From positions 124,001 to 188,000 of the forward strand of contig NZ_LJHS01000009.1 of NCBI RefSeq assembly GCF_001296045.1: DNA of 64,000 nt, in the 5' to 3' direction. Of the stretch, positions 54,927-62,981 are shown piece after piece. The position numbers were made by a program, and so were the translations under genes. This DNA comes from Rhizobium sp. AAP43 (lineage in GTDB: Bacteria; Pseudomonadota; Alphaproteobacteria; Rhizobiales; Rhizobiaceae). The notes under the pieces were generated by a model that worked only from the letters and a program-made list of their open reading frames with translations, was not told the origin of the DNA and searched no databases. The first letter of the stretch is position 1; every line of letters begins with the position of its first letter.

Positions 54927-55342
54927 GGTGCCATACAAATGAACCGGACCTCGTCCTGCAGTTGCAAGCAGGACAGACAGCGGTCATGTTTCAGCCTGAT
55001 GCGGAGGCCGCGAATTGTTCAGAAAAATCCTAATGTCTTCAATGGTTGTTTTGGCCTGCTCGTCTTGCGGACAGGCCGTGACGTTTGTGTCCGACGACGG
55101 ATCGGTTTGATACTGAGATCAATCAGTCGGTTTCTGTACCAATGTCCGAATGGCAGGGCGACCGCATACCAAATCCGGGAAATGGCAAGTTGCGAAGACG
55201 GGACTAAATCGACGCTCGTTTCAGCCGGTCTTCCCTTGCATGGTGTTGTATTTGCGGATTTTGACGGTCGCCGCTTCGTGCGGCAATTGGAGCCCTCAGA
55301 GAACTCTGGCGACTAAATTCGTCTTTAAACGAAGGCGCGATC
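54927..55342. other. Intergenic region upstream of toxin-antitoxin pair, no gene recognised
   Basis: About 415 bases, visibly more AT-rich and with different dinucleotide texture than the flanking operon. Open frames here are short, lack ribosome-binding sites and look non-coding. Near the 3' end TTCGT-CTTTAA-ACGAA (55318-55333) is a possible operator of the toxin-antitoxin operon. The region may be a relic of transferred DNA. Confidence 0.45.
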
Positions 55343-55666
55343 ATGCTAGATATAAGGCACTATATTGATCGTAATGGTCGAAATCCTCTTCTCGATTGGC
55401 TGCGCGACCTCCGTGATCCGATCGGCGAAGTCGCGATCGTCCGTCGACTGAACCGGTTGGAACAGGGCAACTTCGGGGATTTCAAGGCCCTGCAGAATGG
55501 CGTCTGCGAGCTGCGGATCGATACTGGACCGGGCTACCGCATCTACTATGCGAGGTCTGGAAAGACTGTAGTGTTGCTCTTGTGTGCAGGGACGAAACGG
55601 AGCCAGGACCACGACATCGAACGGGCCACCTCGTATTGGCTCGACTGGTCAAGCCGCCATAACTGA
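55343..55666 (+). CDS. Type II toxin, RelE/HigB-like (phage Gp49 family)
   Basis: The 107-residue protein matches the small-ribonuclease toxin family: LRDPIGEVAIVRRLNRLEQGNF, then a conserved NGVCELRIDTGPGYRIYYAR and VLLLCAGTKRSQ. Such toxins cleave mRNA at the ribosome. The toxin gene comes first and the antitoxin second, as in HigBA-like modules. The local base composition differs from the neighbours, which supports horizontal acquisition. Confidence 0.92.
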   Translation: MLDIRHYIDRNGRNPLLDWLRDLRDPIGEVAIVRRLNRLEQGNFGDFKALQNGVCELRIDTGPGYRIYYARSGKTVVLLLCAGTKRSQDHDIERATSYWLDWSSRHN

Positions 55667-55678
55667 ACAGGAATGCAG

Positions 55679-55990
55679 ATGAAGGACCAGCCCCACGACG
55701 ACGCGATGGCAAGCCTCTTCCGTGAAGACCCAGAATTGGCAGCAGCGACGCTGGACGCGATCCTTGCCGATGGCGACCAGGGAGAACTACTCGTTACATT
55801 GAGACAGATGGCGAAGGCCTTTGGGGGCGTCGCGGCTGTGGCAAAGTCCGCAGAACTCAACCCAACCCAGCTCTATCGAACCCTATCCGAAAAGGGCAAT
55901 CCGGAACTGAAAAGCCTGAACGCCCTGCTCAAGAGCATGGGTCTACGGTTATCGGTTCGGCCCATCGAGCAGCAGGGTACAGAAGCCTGA
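55679..55990 (+). CDS. Type II antitoxin, HTH (HigA-like addiction module antidote)
   Basis: The 103-residue protein is a DNA-binding antitoxin with a C-terminal helix-turn-helix (AVAKSAELNPTQLYRTLSEKGNPELKSL split across ~50-78) that neutralises the preceding toxin and autoregulates the operon. The ATG at 55679 has AGGA six bases upstream; the ATG at 55673 is too close to it. There is a 12-bp gap after the toxin. Confidence 0.9.
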   Translation: MKDQPHDDAMASLFREDPELAAATLDAILADGDQGELLVTLRQMAKAFGGVAAVAKSAELNPTQLYRTLSEKGNPELKSLNALLKSMGLRLSVRPIEQQGTEA

Positions 55991-56036
55991 GCCAACACCT
56001 CGACAAACCATCCACCCTCGCCTAGTCTTAGCCCTC

Positions 56037-56459
56037 ATGACCCCGCCCCTCTCCCTCTTCGACACCGTCCCCGACGCTGCCCGTGACACGATCCTCGCCG
56101 GCCTCAAGGCCCATAACGAGACGTTGCTCGGCCCCACGGATCGCCGCGACATCTTCATTCCGCTCGTGGATGACGACGAGACTGTTGATGGCGGGCTCGT
56201 GGGCTATACAGGTCGGGGCTGGCTCTATGTCGAGATGCTGTTCGTGCCCGAGCGCTTGCGTGGGCAGCGTCTAGCAGGCCAGTTGCTGGCGACAGCGGAA
56301 GACGAAGCAAAAGCGCGCGGCTGTATCGGCGCCTATATCGACACCATCAACCCGGATGCCCGACGCGCGTATGAACGCGCCGGCTACACAACCTTTGGGC
56401 GGATCGAAAATTTCACAGCAGGTCTCGAAATCAGCTGGATGATCAAACGTTTCGACTAA
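56037..56459 (+). CDS. GNAT family N-acetyltransferase
   Basis: The 140-residue acetyltransferase has the acetyl-CoA motif A region (VPERLRGQRLAGQLLATAEDEAK over residues ~70-92) and the C-terminal DARRAYERAGY motif. The start ATG 56037 is close behind the antitoxin. The substrate is unknown. It may be co-transcribed with the toxin-antitoxin pair, but a 46-bp gap makes this uncertain. Confidence 0.9.
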   Translation: MTPPLSLFDTVPDAARDTILAGLKAHNETLLGPTDRRDIFIPLVDDDETVDGGLVGYTGRGWLYVEMLFVPERLRGQRLAGQLLATAEDEAKARGCIGAYIDTINPDARRAYERAGYTTFGRIENFTAGLEISWMIKRFD

Positions 56460-56500
56460 ATTGCTCAGGCGCTTAATGCGCTTTCGAGGCGGTTATTCGC

Positions 56501-56587
56501 TCAGAAGATCAGCTTGAAAAACAGGACAACGACGATCAGTCCGATCAGAAAAATTGCGCCGATCGTACCACCGATGAATTTCAACAT
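56501..56587 (-). CDS. 28-residue single-pass membrane peptide
   Basis: A small gene encodes MLKFIGGTIGAIFLIGLIVV followed by VLFFKLIF (28 residues in all), a single hydrophobic helix with one Lys at each end. The ATG at 56587 has AGGAGACTGAC in front, an excellent ribosome-binding site. Similar one-helix peptides occur in rhizobia without known function. It lies between convergent and same-strand small genes and would be missed by length cut-offs. Confidence 0.8.
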   Translation of the reverse strand: MLKFIGGTIGAIFLIGLIVVVLFFKLIF

Positions 56588-56770
56588 GTCAGTCTCCTGT
56601 CTGTTTCAGCATGATGCTCGCCGTTTTAACGCGAGCTGTAGGACGTCACGAAACAGCAGAAGGGCTGGCCGAGCGATTGGTTCCATCATCCCGACAAACA
56701 GCGGTCAGCAGGCAAACGTTTCCTCCCGCAGCCATGGCCTCGTGTTCCATGGCCACGGGAGAAACATACA

Positions 56771-57043
56771 TCAACGGCCGGTCTGCGGACCGATCAGCGT
56801 CTTGACCTCGGTGACGCGGTCCGCCGGGAAACCTCCCTCTTTCGCGTGCCGATAGACCACATCGGCGCTTTCCGCCTCGTGGACACAGTACATCTTGTCA
56901 CCTGTGACATAGCTCGTGATCCAGTGATACGGCTCGCCAAGGGAGGCGACCACTGCGTTCGATTTGGCCGAAATCGCCTTCAGCGTTTCGGCGTCGAGGT
57001 CGCCGAGGCCCGGTATCGTGCGTTCAATGACAAATTGCGGCAT
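56771..57043 (-). CDS. DUF4242 domain-containing protein
   Basis: The 90-residue protein belongs to the DUF4242 (nickel-binding-like, ferredoxin-fold) family: PQFVIERTIPGLGDLDAE at the start, then HWITSYVTGDKMYCVHEAES and AKEGGFPADRVTEVK. The ATG at 57043 follows AAGGAGACTGAA. Function unknown. It is on the same strand as the 28-residue peptide gene and follows a secreted-protein gene. Confidence 0.9.
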   Translation of the reverse strand: MPQFVIERTIPGLGDLDAETLKAISAKSNAVVASLGEPYHWITSYVTGDKMYCVHEAESADVVYRHAKEGGFPADRVTEVKTLIGPQTGR

Positions 57044-57074
57044 TTCAGTCTCCTTGATGGAAGAGGTTCGATCG

Positions 57075-57560
57075 TCAGTGCGCGTTGTTGCAGCTGACAC
57101 GCGGGTTCATGTCTGCGAACGTTCCCTTGGGATTATCCCGCCAGGCCCAGACATGCAGTTCGTAAAAGGCCGGCAAGCCGTACCGGTTTGGTGCATTGGT
57201 CAGACTGAACAGCTGACCGCCCAGCGCCGCAGGTCCCTTGGTGGTGATGTATTCCACCGCTACCAGATGCAGCTGGCCGCTATCGTCGGGCTCGTACATG
57301 ACGGCCTCTGGCTTTGCGATATCGAGCGCCTCATCGGCGATCAGCTTTTCGTTCACGTAGTGGATGCCCATGGCTCCGCCATCGATGCCACTGGTACACG
57401 GAATAGGCGCATAGCCTTCCTTGACGGCTTGGGCGACACTGACGAAGCGGGCATTGGCCTGCCGCACCTCGCCCAGAAAGTCATTTTTGATGGCCGCCGC
57501 AAAAGACGGCACACCCGCCAGCAGCATTGCGACCGCCAGCAAGATTGTTCTCGGTATCAT
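57075..57560 (-). CDS. Secreted hypothetical protein
   Basis: The 161-residue protein has an N-terminal signal peptide (IPRTILLAVAMLLAGVPSFAAA) and a mature part with PIPCTSGIDGGAMGIHYVNE, AVMYEPDDSGQLHLVAVEYI and C-terminal HVWAWRDNPKGTFADMNPRV. It has two Cys, which may form a disulfide. Family not recognised with certainty. The ATG at 57560 follows GGAGGCAATTTCAAT. It is divergent from the LuxR-type gene, with a shared 227-bp promoter region. Confidence 0.78.
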   Translation of the reverse strand: MIPRTILLAVAMLLAGVPSFAAAIKNDFLGEVRQANARFVSVAQAVKEGYAPIPCTSGIDGGAMGIHYVNEKLIADEALDIAKPEAVMYEPDDSGQLHLVAVEYITTKGPAALGGQLFSLTNAPNRYGLPAFYELHVWAWRDNPKGTFADMNPRVSCNNAH

Positions 57561-57787
57561 ATTGAAATTGCCTCCAAACATTGCCTCAACACAGATCAAA
57601 CCGGGCGTCGAACGCCGCGGTCCCGACCCGTGGTGGCGACTGTACGGATAGAGTTTCGCCCGCCATCTCCCGTGCGGGGGATGATTTGAAAATTACAACT
57701 CTGTGTTATCGTTCCGGTCATGGGCATCCTCACCCATGCCGCAAAACCTCGACTGATCCGGGCACCGAAGAAAACGGGAGAGGGCAG

Positions 57788-58921
57788 ATGGAACGGGATT
57801 TATCCGATCTGATCGGCAGCATTTACGATTGCGTGGCGAGCGAGAGCCTCTGGACGCGGGCGCTGTCTCTGATCAACCGTCAGGCCAACGGCTTCCTGAC
57901 CACGCTTGCGGTCTTCGACACCAACACCCGGGCCGCCCGCCTGGCCCAGGTGGCCTGCGACGATCCCGAAGCCATCAGGGCGCTGATCGAGCATGCCAGG
58001 GACGTGCCGTTTTTTCACCTCTTGCATCGCATGGCGATCGACGAACCCGACACGCTGGAACGCATGTTCAACCTCTATGGCCATGACGGTGAGGCCGTGT
58101 GGAAGAATGGCGCCCTCTATCGCAACTTCCATGCGCCCTACAAGATTTTGAACTCGATCGACATGGCCGTGCTGAAACGTCCGACCCGCGTCGGAACCAT
58201 CAACATTTCCGTTCAATATGAACCGACGGACCGGCGCGTCTTCAATCTTGTGGCCCTTCTCGGCCCCCATATTCGCCGCGCCGTGACCATCAACGACATG
58301 CTGGAAATGGAGCGCACGGAAAACGCCGTGCTGCGCGATGTCATCGGCGCGCTCGATCAGGCCGTGGTCATCGTCGCCGACGACATGTCGATCCTGTTTG
58401 CCAATGCGGCGGCCGAGGACAGGTTGCGCGATCAGGCAGTCATCGAGCAACGCACCGGCAAGCTGATCGCCCGCCATCCCTATGCCCAGGCCGCCCTGGT
58501 GAAGACGGTCGGGCTCGGCGTCCGGGATGAAGTGGCACTCGGGGCTGCTGGCATCGATGTGCCGCTGGGGTCGAGCAGCAATCCGGCCGTCGCTCATGTC
58601 CTTCCCCTGCAGAACCGGATCAATCGCGAGCGCTTCGAAAGTCGCGCGGCAGCGGCCGTGTTCATCGCCGCAGCGGGCACCGTCGTGCAATCCGCCATCG
58701 ATGCGATTGCGGCCCTGTTTGCGCTGACCGGGGCCGAGCGACGTGTGGTGGGTTATGTGGCGGACGGTTTATCGAGGGCAGAGATTTCGGAGGCGCAAGG
58801 CGTGTCCGACGGCACGGTCAAATCGCAACTCGCCGCCATTTTCGACAAGACGAACACCCATGATCAGCGCAGCCTCCAACACTTGGTACGTGAGATCACG
58901 CCGCCCGTTCGGCGGCGCTAA
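57788..58921 (+). CDS. LuxR-type HTH transcriptional regulator
   Basis: The 377-residue protein has an N-terminal sensor region (~1-180, with SESLWTRALSLINRQANGF), a PAS-like middle (DQAVVIVADDMSILFANAAA, ~192-211) and a C-terminal LuxR HTH (~312-365: LTGAERRVVGYVADGLSRAE, then VSDGTVKSQLAAIFDKTN). There is no receiver domain or autoinducer-binding signature that I recognise. The ATG at 57788 follows GGGAGAGGGCAG. It is divergent from the secreted-protein gene, a likely target. Confidence 0.9.
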   Translation: MERDLSDLIGSIYDCVASESLWTRALSLINRQANGFLTTLAVFDTNTRAARLAQVACDDPEAIRALIEHARDVPFFHLLHRMAIDEPDTLERMFNLYGHDGEAVWKNGALYRNFHAPYKILNSIDMAVLKRPTRVGTINISVQYEPTDRRVFNLVALLGPHIRRAVTINDMLEMERTENAVLRDVIGALDQAVVIVADDMSILFANAAAEDRLRDQAVIEQRTGKLIARHPYAQAALVKTVGLGVRDEVALGAAGIDVPLGSSSNPAVAHVLPLQNRINRERFESRAAAAVFIAAAGTVVQSAIDAIAALFALTGAERRVVGYVADGLSRAEISEAQGVSDGTVKSQLAAIFDKTNTHDQRSLQHLVREITPPVRRR

Positions 58922-58939
58922 GCGCTGCGCGGTAAAGGC

Positions 58940-59503
58940 TCAAGCCGATGCATAGACCTTGACCGGTGCGTCGGCATCAATCTCAGCCAGGCTCTGAACC
59001 TGACAATCCCGCCAGGCGATCACGCCCTTCAACCTCTGATGCACATCCGCGCCAAGCGGGACGATCAGCACACGACCGGGATCGACGGGGCCTGGAAACT
59101 CCAGCGCCTTCCACGCGACTTTCTCGAAGCCGAGCGGCATGTAATACGGCGGGTCGCCAACCAGGATCACCCCGTCGGAACCTTTGCGGCGGGCCGCCTC
59201 GATCGCGATCCGCACCAGTTCGCGGCCGATACCCATGTTCTTGTGGCTGGGCCGGACCGCAAGCGGCCCGAGCAGATGTGCCTTCACATCACCCGCCATG
59301 ACAGGCGTCATCCGCACCGAAGCGATTGTCTCGCCGCGATCGGCGCAGATGAACGAGAGCGAGCGATCATGCGGCCCCTGCTCGCGAATGCGGGCTGCTG
59401 CACGCGTATGCCGGCCAGGGCCGAAAGCTTCTTCGTTGATGAGTTCGATAATCGCGTCGTGCGACGCATCCTCAGTGAGGTAGACAAGCCCGGAGTTCAA
59501 CAT
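58940..59503 (-). CDS. GNAT family N-acetyltransferase (YhbS-like)
   Basis: The 187-residue protein has an acetyl-CoA motif (LLGPLAVRPSHKNMGIGRELV over ~78-98) and a downstream ILVGDPPYYMPLGFEKV segment typical of YhbS-like acetyltransferases. The ATG at 59503 gives a standard length; a longer frame to 59533 has no ribosome-binding site. It converges with the LuxR-type gene. The substrate is unknown. Confidence 0.92.
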   Translation of the reverse strand: MLNSGLVYLTEDASHDAIIELINEEAFGPGRHTRAAARIREQGPHDRSLSFICADRGETIASVRMTPVMAGDVKAHLLGPLAVRPSHKNMGIGRELVRIAIEAARRKGSDGVILVGDPPYYMPLGFEKVAWKALEFPGPVDPGRVLIVPLGADVHQRLKGVIAWRDCQVQSLAEIDADAPVKVYASA

Positions 59504-59753
59504 GGATGACCAAAACCAGCAGACAGACAGCAATAGGGTTCACGAAGACGCGTGTGTCGCGTCCATGAGCATCAGCGTCGTCGCAAGTTCCGTGGGTTGG
59601 TCATCAGGGCTTTCTTTCGTTTTCGGTGGGTTTCGATAGCAGCAAATTTTCCACCCGTCCAACGGAAAACGCAGTGTTCATCCGATCGCCCCTCGCATTC
59701 TGCGGGCAGCGCCGTATTTTCCACGACAAGCAAATATCAGGAAGGATATCACC

Positions 59754-60737
59754 GTGGGCAAGCTCGTAGACGGCGTCTGGCATGACGTCTGGTATGATAC
59801 GAAAGCGACATCAGGGCATTTCAAGCGTGCCGATTCCAGTTTTCGCAACTGGCTGACGGCCGATGGCGCAGCCGGCCCATCGGGCAAGGCAGGCTTCAAG
59901 GCCGAGGCCGGGCGCTATCATCTCTATGTGTCCTATGCCTGCCCCTGGGCGCATCGCACCCTGATCTTCCGCGCCCTCAAGGGGCTCGAAGACCTGATCA
60001 CGGTCTCCGTCGTCGATCCGCTGATGCTGGAAAATGGCTGGGAATTCCATGATCGCGATGGCGCAACCGCCGATCATCTCTTCGGCTCGGATTTCCTCTG
60101 GCAGGTTTATACCCGTGCAGATCCCGGCTTCAGCGGCCGTGTCACCGTGCCGGTTCTCTGGGACAAGCAGGAAGGCACCATTGTCTCGAACGAGTCCTCC
60201 GAGATCATCCGCATGTTCAACACGGCCTTCAACGGCCTGACCGGCTCGACCCTCGATTTTTATCCCGAAGCACTGCGTGCCGAGATCGACGCCGTCAATG
60301 CCCGCATCTACGACACGGTCAACAACGGGGTCTACAAGGCCGGCTTCGCCACGACCCAGGACGCTTACGAAAGTGCCGTCTATCCGCTGTTCGAAACGCT
60401 TGATTGGCTGGAAGAGCGGCTGACCAATCAGCGTTACCTCTTCGGCAACAGCCAAACGGAAGCCGACTGGCGCCTCTTCACCACGCTGCTGCGCTTCGAC
60501 CCTGTTTATGTCGGCCACTTCAAGTGCAACATTCGCCGCATCGCCGATTACCCGGCCCTCTCGGCCTACCTGCGCGACCTCTATCAGGTGCCGGGCGTGG
60601 CGGAGACGGTGGAGATGCGCCACATCAAGCACCACTACTATCGCAGCCATGGCACGATCAATCCGACCGGCGTCGTGCCCGTTGGCCCGCAGCTTGATCT
60701 GAATGCCCCGCATGGCCGCGACGTGCTGAGCGCCTGA
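59754..60737 (+). CDS. Glutathionyl-hydroquinone reductase (Xi-class GST)
   Basis: The 327-residue enzyme reduces glutathionyl-(hydro)quinones. It has the Xi-class thioredoxin-like domain with the catalytic CPWAHR (Cys63), the upstream GRYHLYVSYA segment and the C-terminal helical domain with YDTVNNGVYKAGFA and VEMRHIKHHYY. The GTG at 59754 starts the conserved MGKLVDGVW stretch. It faces the Nudix gene end to end (stop at 60737, Nudix stop from 60738). Confidence 0.94.
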   Translation: MGKLVDGVWHDVWYDTKATSGHFKRADSSFRNWLTADGAAGPSGKAGFKAEAGRYHLYVSYACPWAHRTLIFRALKGLEDLITVSVVDPLMLENGWEFHDRDGATADHLFGSDFLWQVYTRADPGFSGRVTVPVLWDKQEGTIVSNESSEIIRMFNTAFNGLTGSTLDFYPEALRAEIDAVNARIYDTVNNGVYKAGFATTQDAYESAVYPLFETLDWLEERLTNQRYLFGNSQTEADWRLFTTLLRFDPVYVGHFKCNIRRIADYPALSAYLRDLYQVPGVAETVEMRHIKHHYYRSHGTINPTGVVPVGPQLDLNAPHGRDVLSA

Positions 60738-61235
60738 TCAGGACCAGTATCCGGCCGGCGCGGCGAGCCCCGCAAGCTCCGCCAGCCTTTGCCGGGTTGC
60801 CGCCGTCGTGTCCGCCGGCAGATCACTGAGGCTGAAAAACCCAGCCTCGGCGATTTCCCGGTCCGGCGGACGGATAGCCGTCTGCTGCACGGCAACCCGG
60901 TAAAGCAGCACATGGTCCCGCCCGCTGATCGCATGGTTGAAATAGACCTGGAAGAGCAAGGGGGCCGCCGTCATCACCAGATTGCCCTCCTCGCGCAACT
61001 CCTTGGTGAGCGCATCAAGCGCCGTTTCGCCGCGCTCGACCCCACCACCCGGCAGATGCCAGCCCGGAACATAGGTATGCCGCACGAGGAAAACGCGACC
61101 CTCCGCATCAAAACAGGCGGCCCGGACGCCGAGTGTCATGCCACGGCTGAGGGCGAAATAGATATGCAGCAAACGGACAAGGAACCGTTTTGGCCATCCA
61201 AGCCTTGAACCAATGTCATCCTTGGCTGGTTTCAT
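60738..61235 (-). CDS. Nudix domain protein with imperfect Nudix box
   Basis: The 165-residue protein has a Nudix fold with WHLPGGGVERGETALDALTK and KELREEGNL in place of the consensus REuxEExGu (Arg to Lys and Gly to Asn changes). The catalytic glutamates remain, so activity is possible but altered specificity or loss is conceivable. The start at 61235 gives MKPAKDDIG. It converges with the glutathionyl-hydroquinone reductase gene and diverges from the phosphoesterase gene. Confidence 0.85.
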   Translation of the reverse strand: MKPAKDDIGSRLGWPKRFLVRLLHIYFALSRGMTLGVRAACFDAEGRVFLVRHTYVPGWHLPGGGVERGETALDALTKELREEGNLVMTAAPLLFQVYFNHAISGRDHVLLYRVAVQQTAIRPPDREIAEAGFFSLSDLPADTTAATRQRLAELAGLAAPAGYWS

Positions 61236-61275
61236 TTCCCTTGCCCCTCATTTCCTGCCCGTTTAAGACAACGCC

Positions 61276-62187
61276 ATGTTCAAACTCGCCCACATATCCG
61301 ACGTCCATCTCGGTCCTCTGCCGAACCTGACCATCCGGGAGCTGGCCTCGAAACGGATCACCGGCTATCTGAACTGGCATCGCAATCGTCGCAAGCATCT
61401 TTTCCCGCATGCGCTCGATATGGTTCTGGAGGGATTGCGCGCCCAGTCGCCCGATCACCTGGCCATCACCGGCGATCTCGTCAATCTCGCCTCGCGCCTC
61501 GAAATCAGCCTTGTTGCCGAATGGTTGAAGGAAGCCGGTGCGCCGCTCGACACCTCCGTCGTGCCGGGCAATCACGACGCCTATGTGCCCGGCGCTCATG
61601 ACCGGGCCATGCATGCCTGGTACGACTATGTCCGCGGCGACGACGATCCCCTGATCTATCACGAGGGACACAAGCTTTTTCCCTATATCCGCCGCCGTGG
61701 CCCGGTCGCGCTGATCGGCTGCTCCACCTCGATTGCCACGCCGCCCTTTTCCGCCTCTGGCTATTTCAGCGGCCGTCAGGCGCGCGAGACGGCCAATCTG
61801 CTGAAGGCCGCCGGTGAAGAGGGGCTGTTCCGCGTCGTGATGATCCATCACCCGCCAATCCGCGGTGCCGCCGCCCGCCACAAGCGCATGATCGGCATCC
61901 GCCGCTTCGCTGCCGCCATCCGCACCGGTGGCTGTGAGCTCGTGCTGCACGGCCACACCCATCTGAACACGCTCTATTGGTTGAATGACCGTGAGAAGAA
62001 AGTGCCAGTCATCGGCATTGCCTCGGCAAGCCAGGGCCCCGGCGCCAAAAAGCCGGCCGCTGGCTTCAATCTGTTTCAGATCGACGGCGAAGCCGGGAAC
62101 TGGCAGCTCGACTGGCAGCGCTACCGGATCGAAAGCGAAGACGCACCGCTCGTGCTGGACCACAGCGAGAGACTGCACGGCCTCTGA
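61276..62187 (+). CDS. Metallophosphoesterase
   Basis: The 303-residue calcineurin-like phosphoesterase carries all metal motifs: HISDVHLG (D9, H11 area), GDLVNLA, GNHDAY, an intermediate MIHHPP and a final HGHTHL. It is cytoplasmic with no signal peptide. Members hydrolyse phosphodiesters or UDP-diacylglucosamine-like lipids, and the substrate here is undetermined. The ATG at 61276 is 40 bp from the divergent Nudix gene. Confidence 0.94.
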   Translation: MFKLAHISDVHLGPLPNLTIRELASKRITGYLNWHRNRRKHLFPHALDMVLEGLRAQSPDHLAITGDLVNLASRLEISLVAEWLKEAGAPLDTSVVPGNHDAYVPGAHDRAMHAWYDYVRGDDDPLIYHEGHKLFPYIRRRGPVALIGCSTSIATPPFSASGYFSGRQARETANLLKAAGEEGLFRVVMIHHPPIRGAAARHKRMIGIRRFAAAIRTGGCELVLHGHTHLNTLYWLNDREKKVPVIGIASASQGPGAKKPAAGFNLFQIDGEAGNWQLDWQRYRIESEDAPLVLDHSERLHGL

Positions 62188-62199
62188 TCCCGGCGGATA

Positions 62200-62976
62200 T
62201 CACCCGCTAGAAAGCGCCTTGCCGAGAACCGCCGCAACCACGCCTGGTGCCTCTTCAATCAGCATGTGGCCGACACCGGCAATCCGGATGATCTCTGCCC
62301 CATCCCATGCATGCTCCGCCTGCAGAACCGGCAGGATCGGATCCTCCAGGCCCCAGACGATCCGTGTTGGAACATCGAGGTCTGTGAAGGCAGCAAGCGG
62401 CAGGGTGCCCTGCCCCACCCCTCCATCACGTTCGACCAGGAAGGAGGCCAGAATCTGCATCAATCGATCCGTCGCGCCGGGCCTATGCCGGGCGTCTGCG
62501 AGCCGGCCCAGATCGCTCTTGCATGGCTCGAAACCGGGCGCCATCATGCCAATAATGGCACCACTGAGCTCTGCAACCGTTTCTGCGAGCCCATAGCGCC
62601 GCAAAGCGACAGCATTGATCTCAGGCCCAAACCCACCTGGAGACAGCAGTGTCAGCGACGACACGCGGGTCCCCGCCCTGCCTGCGATGAGGCTTGCGAC
62701 CGCTCCGCCCAGGGAATGACCGCAGAGATGGAAGCGTCCAATATCACGCTTTTCGAGATCAGCCAGAATGGCCTTGGCCATCACGCCCGCGTGGCGGATG
62801 CCCTCGCTCTCCAGTGAGCGTCCATGCCCGGGAAGGTCGTAAATGAGAAGTGGTTGCTCAGCAAAGAGCCGGTCGGTAACCGGCCGCCAGAGCGCCCCGA
62901 TCCCGCCGAAACCATGCAGCAGGACCAGGGGTGGCTTCGCCGAGGAAAGGTGTCGTTCCTCGGCGAAGAGTGTCAT
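62200..62976 (-). CDS. Alpha/beta fold hydrolase
   Basis: The 258-residue hydrolase shows the oxyanion HGFGG turn, the nucleophile elbow GHSLGGA (Ser near 98), an acid near EDPILP and the catalytic His in GVGHML. No signal peptide. It starts 5 bp after the leuA stop on the same strand, so it is probably in the leuA operon. The ester, lactone or haloalkane substrate cannot be told. Confidence 0.93.
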   Translation of the reverse strand: MTLFAEERHLSSAKPPLVLLHGFGGIGALWRPVTDRLFAEQPLLIYDLPGHGRSLESEGIRHAGVMAKAILADLEKRDIGRFHLCGHSLGGAVASLIAGRAGTRVSSLTLLSPGGFGPEINAVALRRYGLAETVAELSGAIIGMMAPGFEPCKSDLGRLADARHRPGATDRLMQILASFLVERDGGVGQGTLPLAAFTDLDVPTRIVWGLEDPILPVLQAEHAWDGAEIIRIAGVGHMLIEEAPGVVAAVLGKALSSG

Positions 62977-62981
62977 GGCTA

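Noticed and set aside
54939-55316. Open frame before the toxin-antitoxin pair
   Set aside because: Arg/Cys/Ser-rich sequence without family features or a ribosome-binding site; more likely non-coding.
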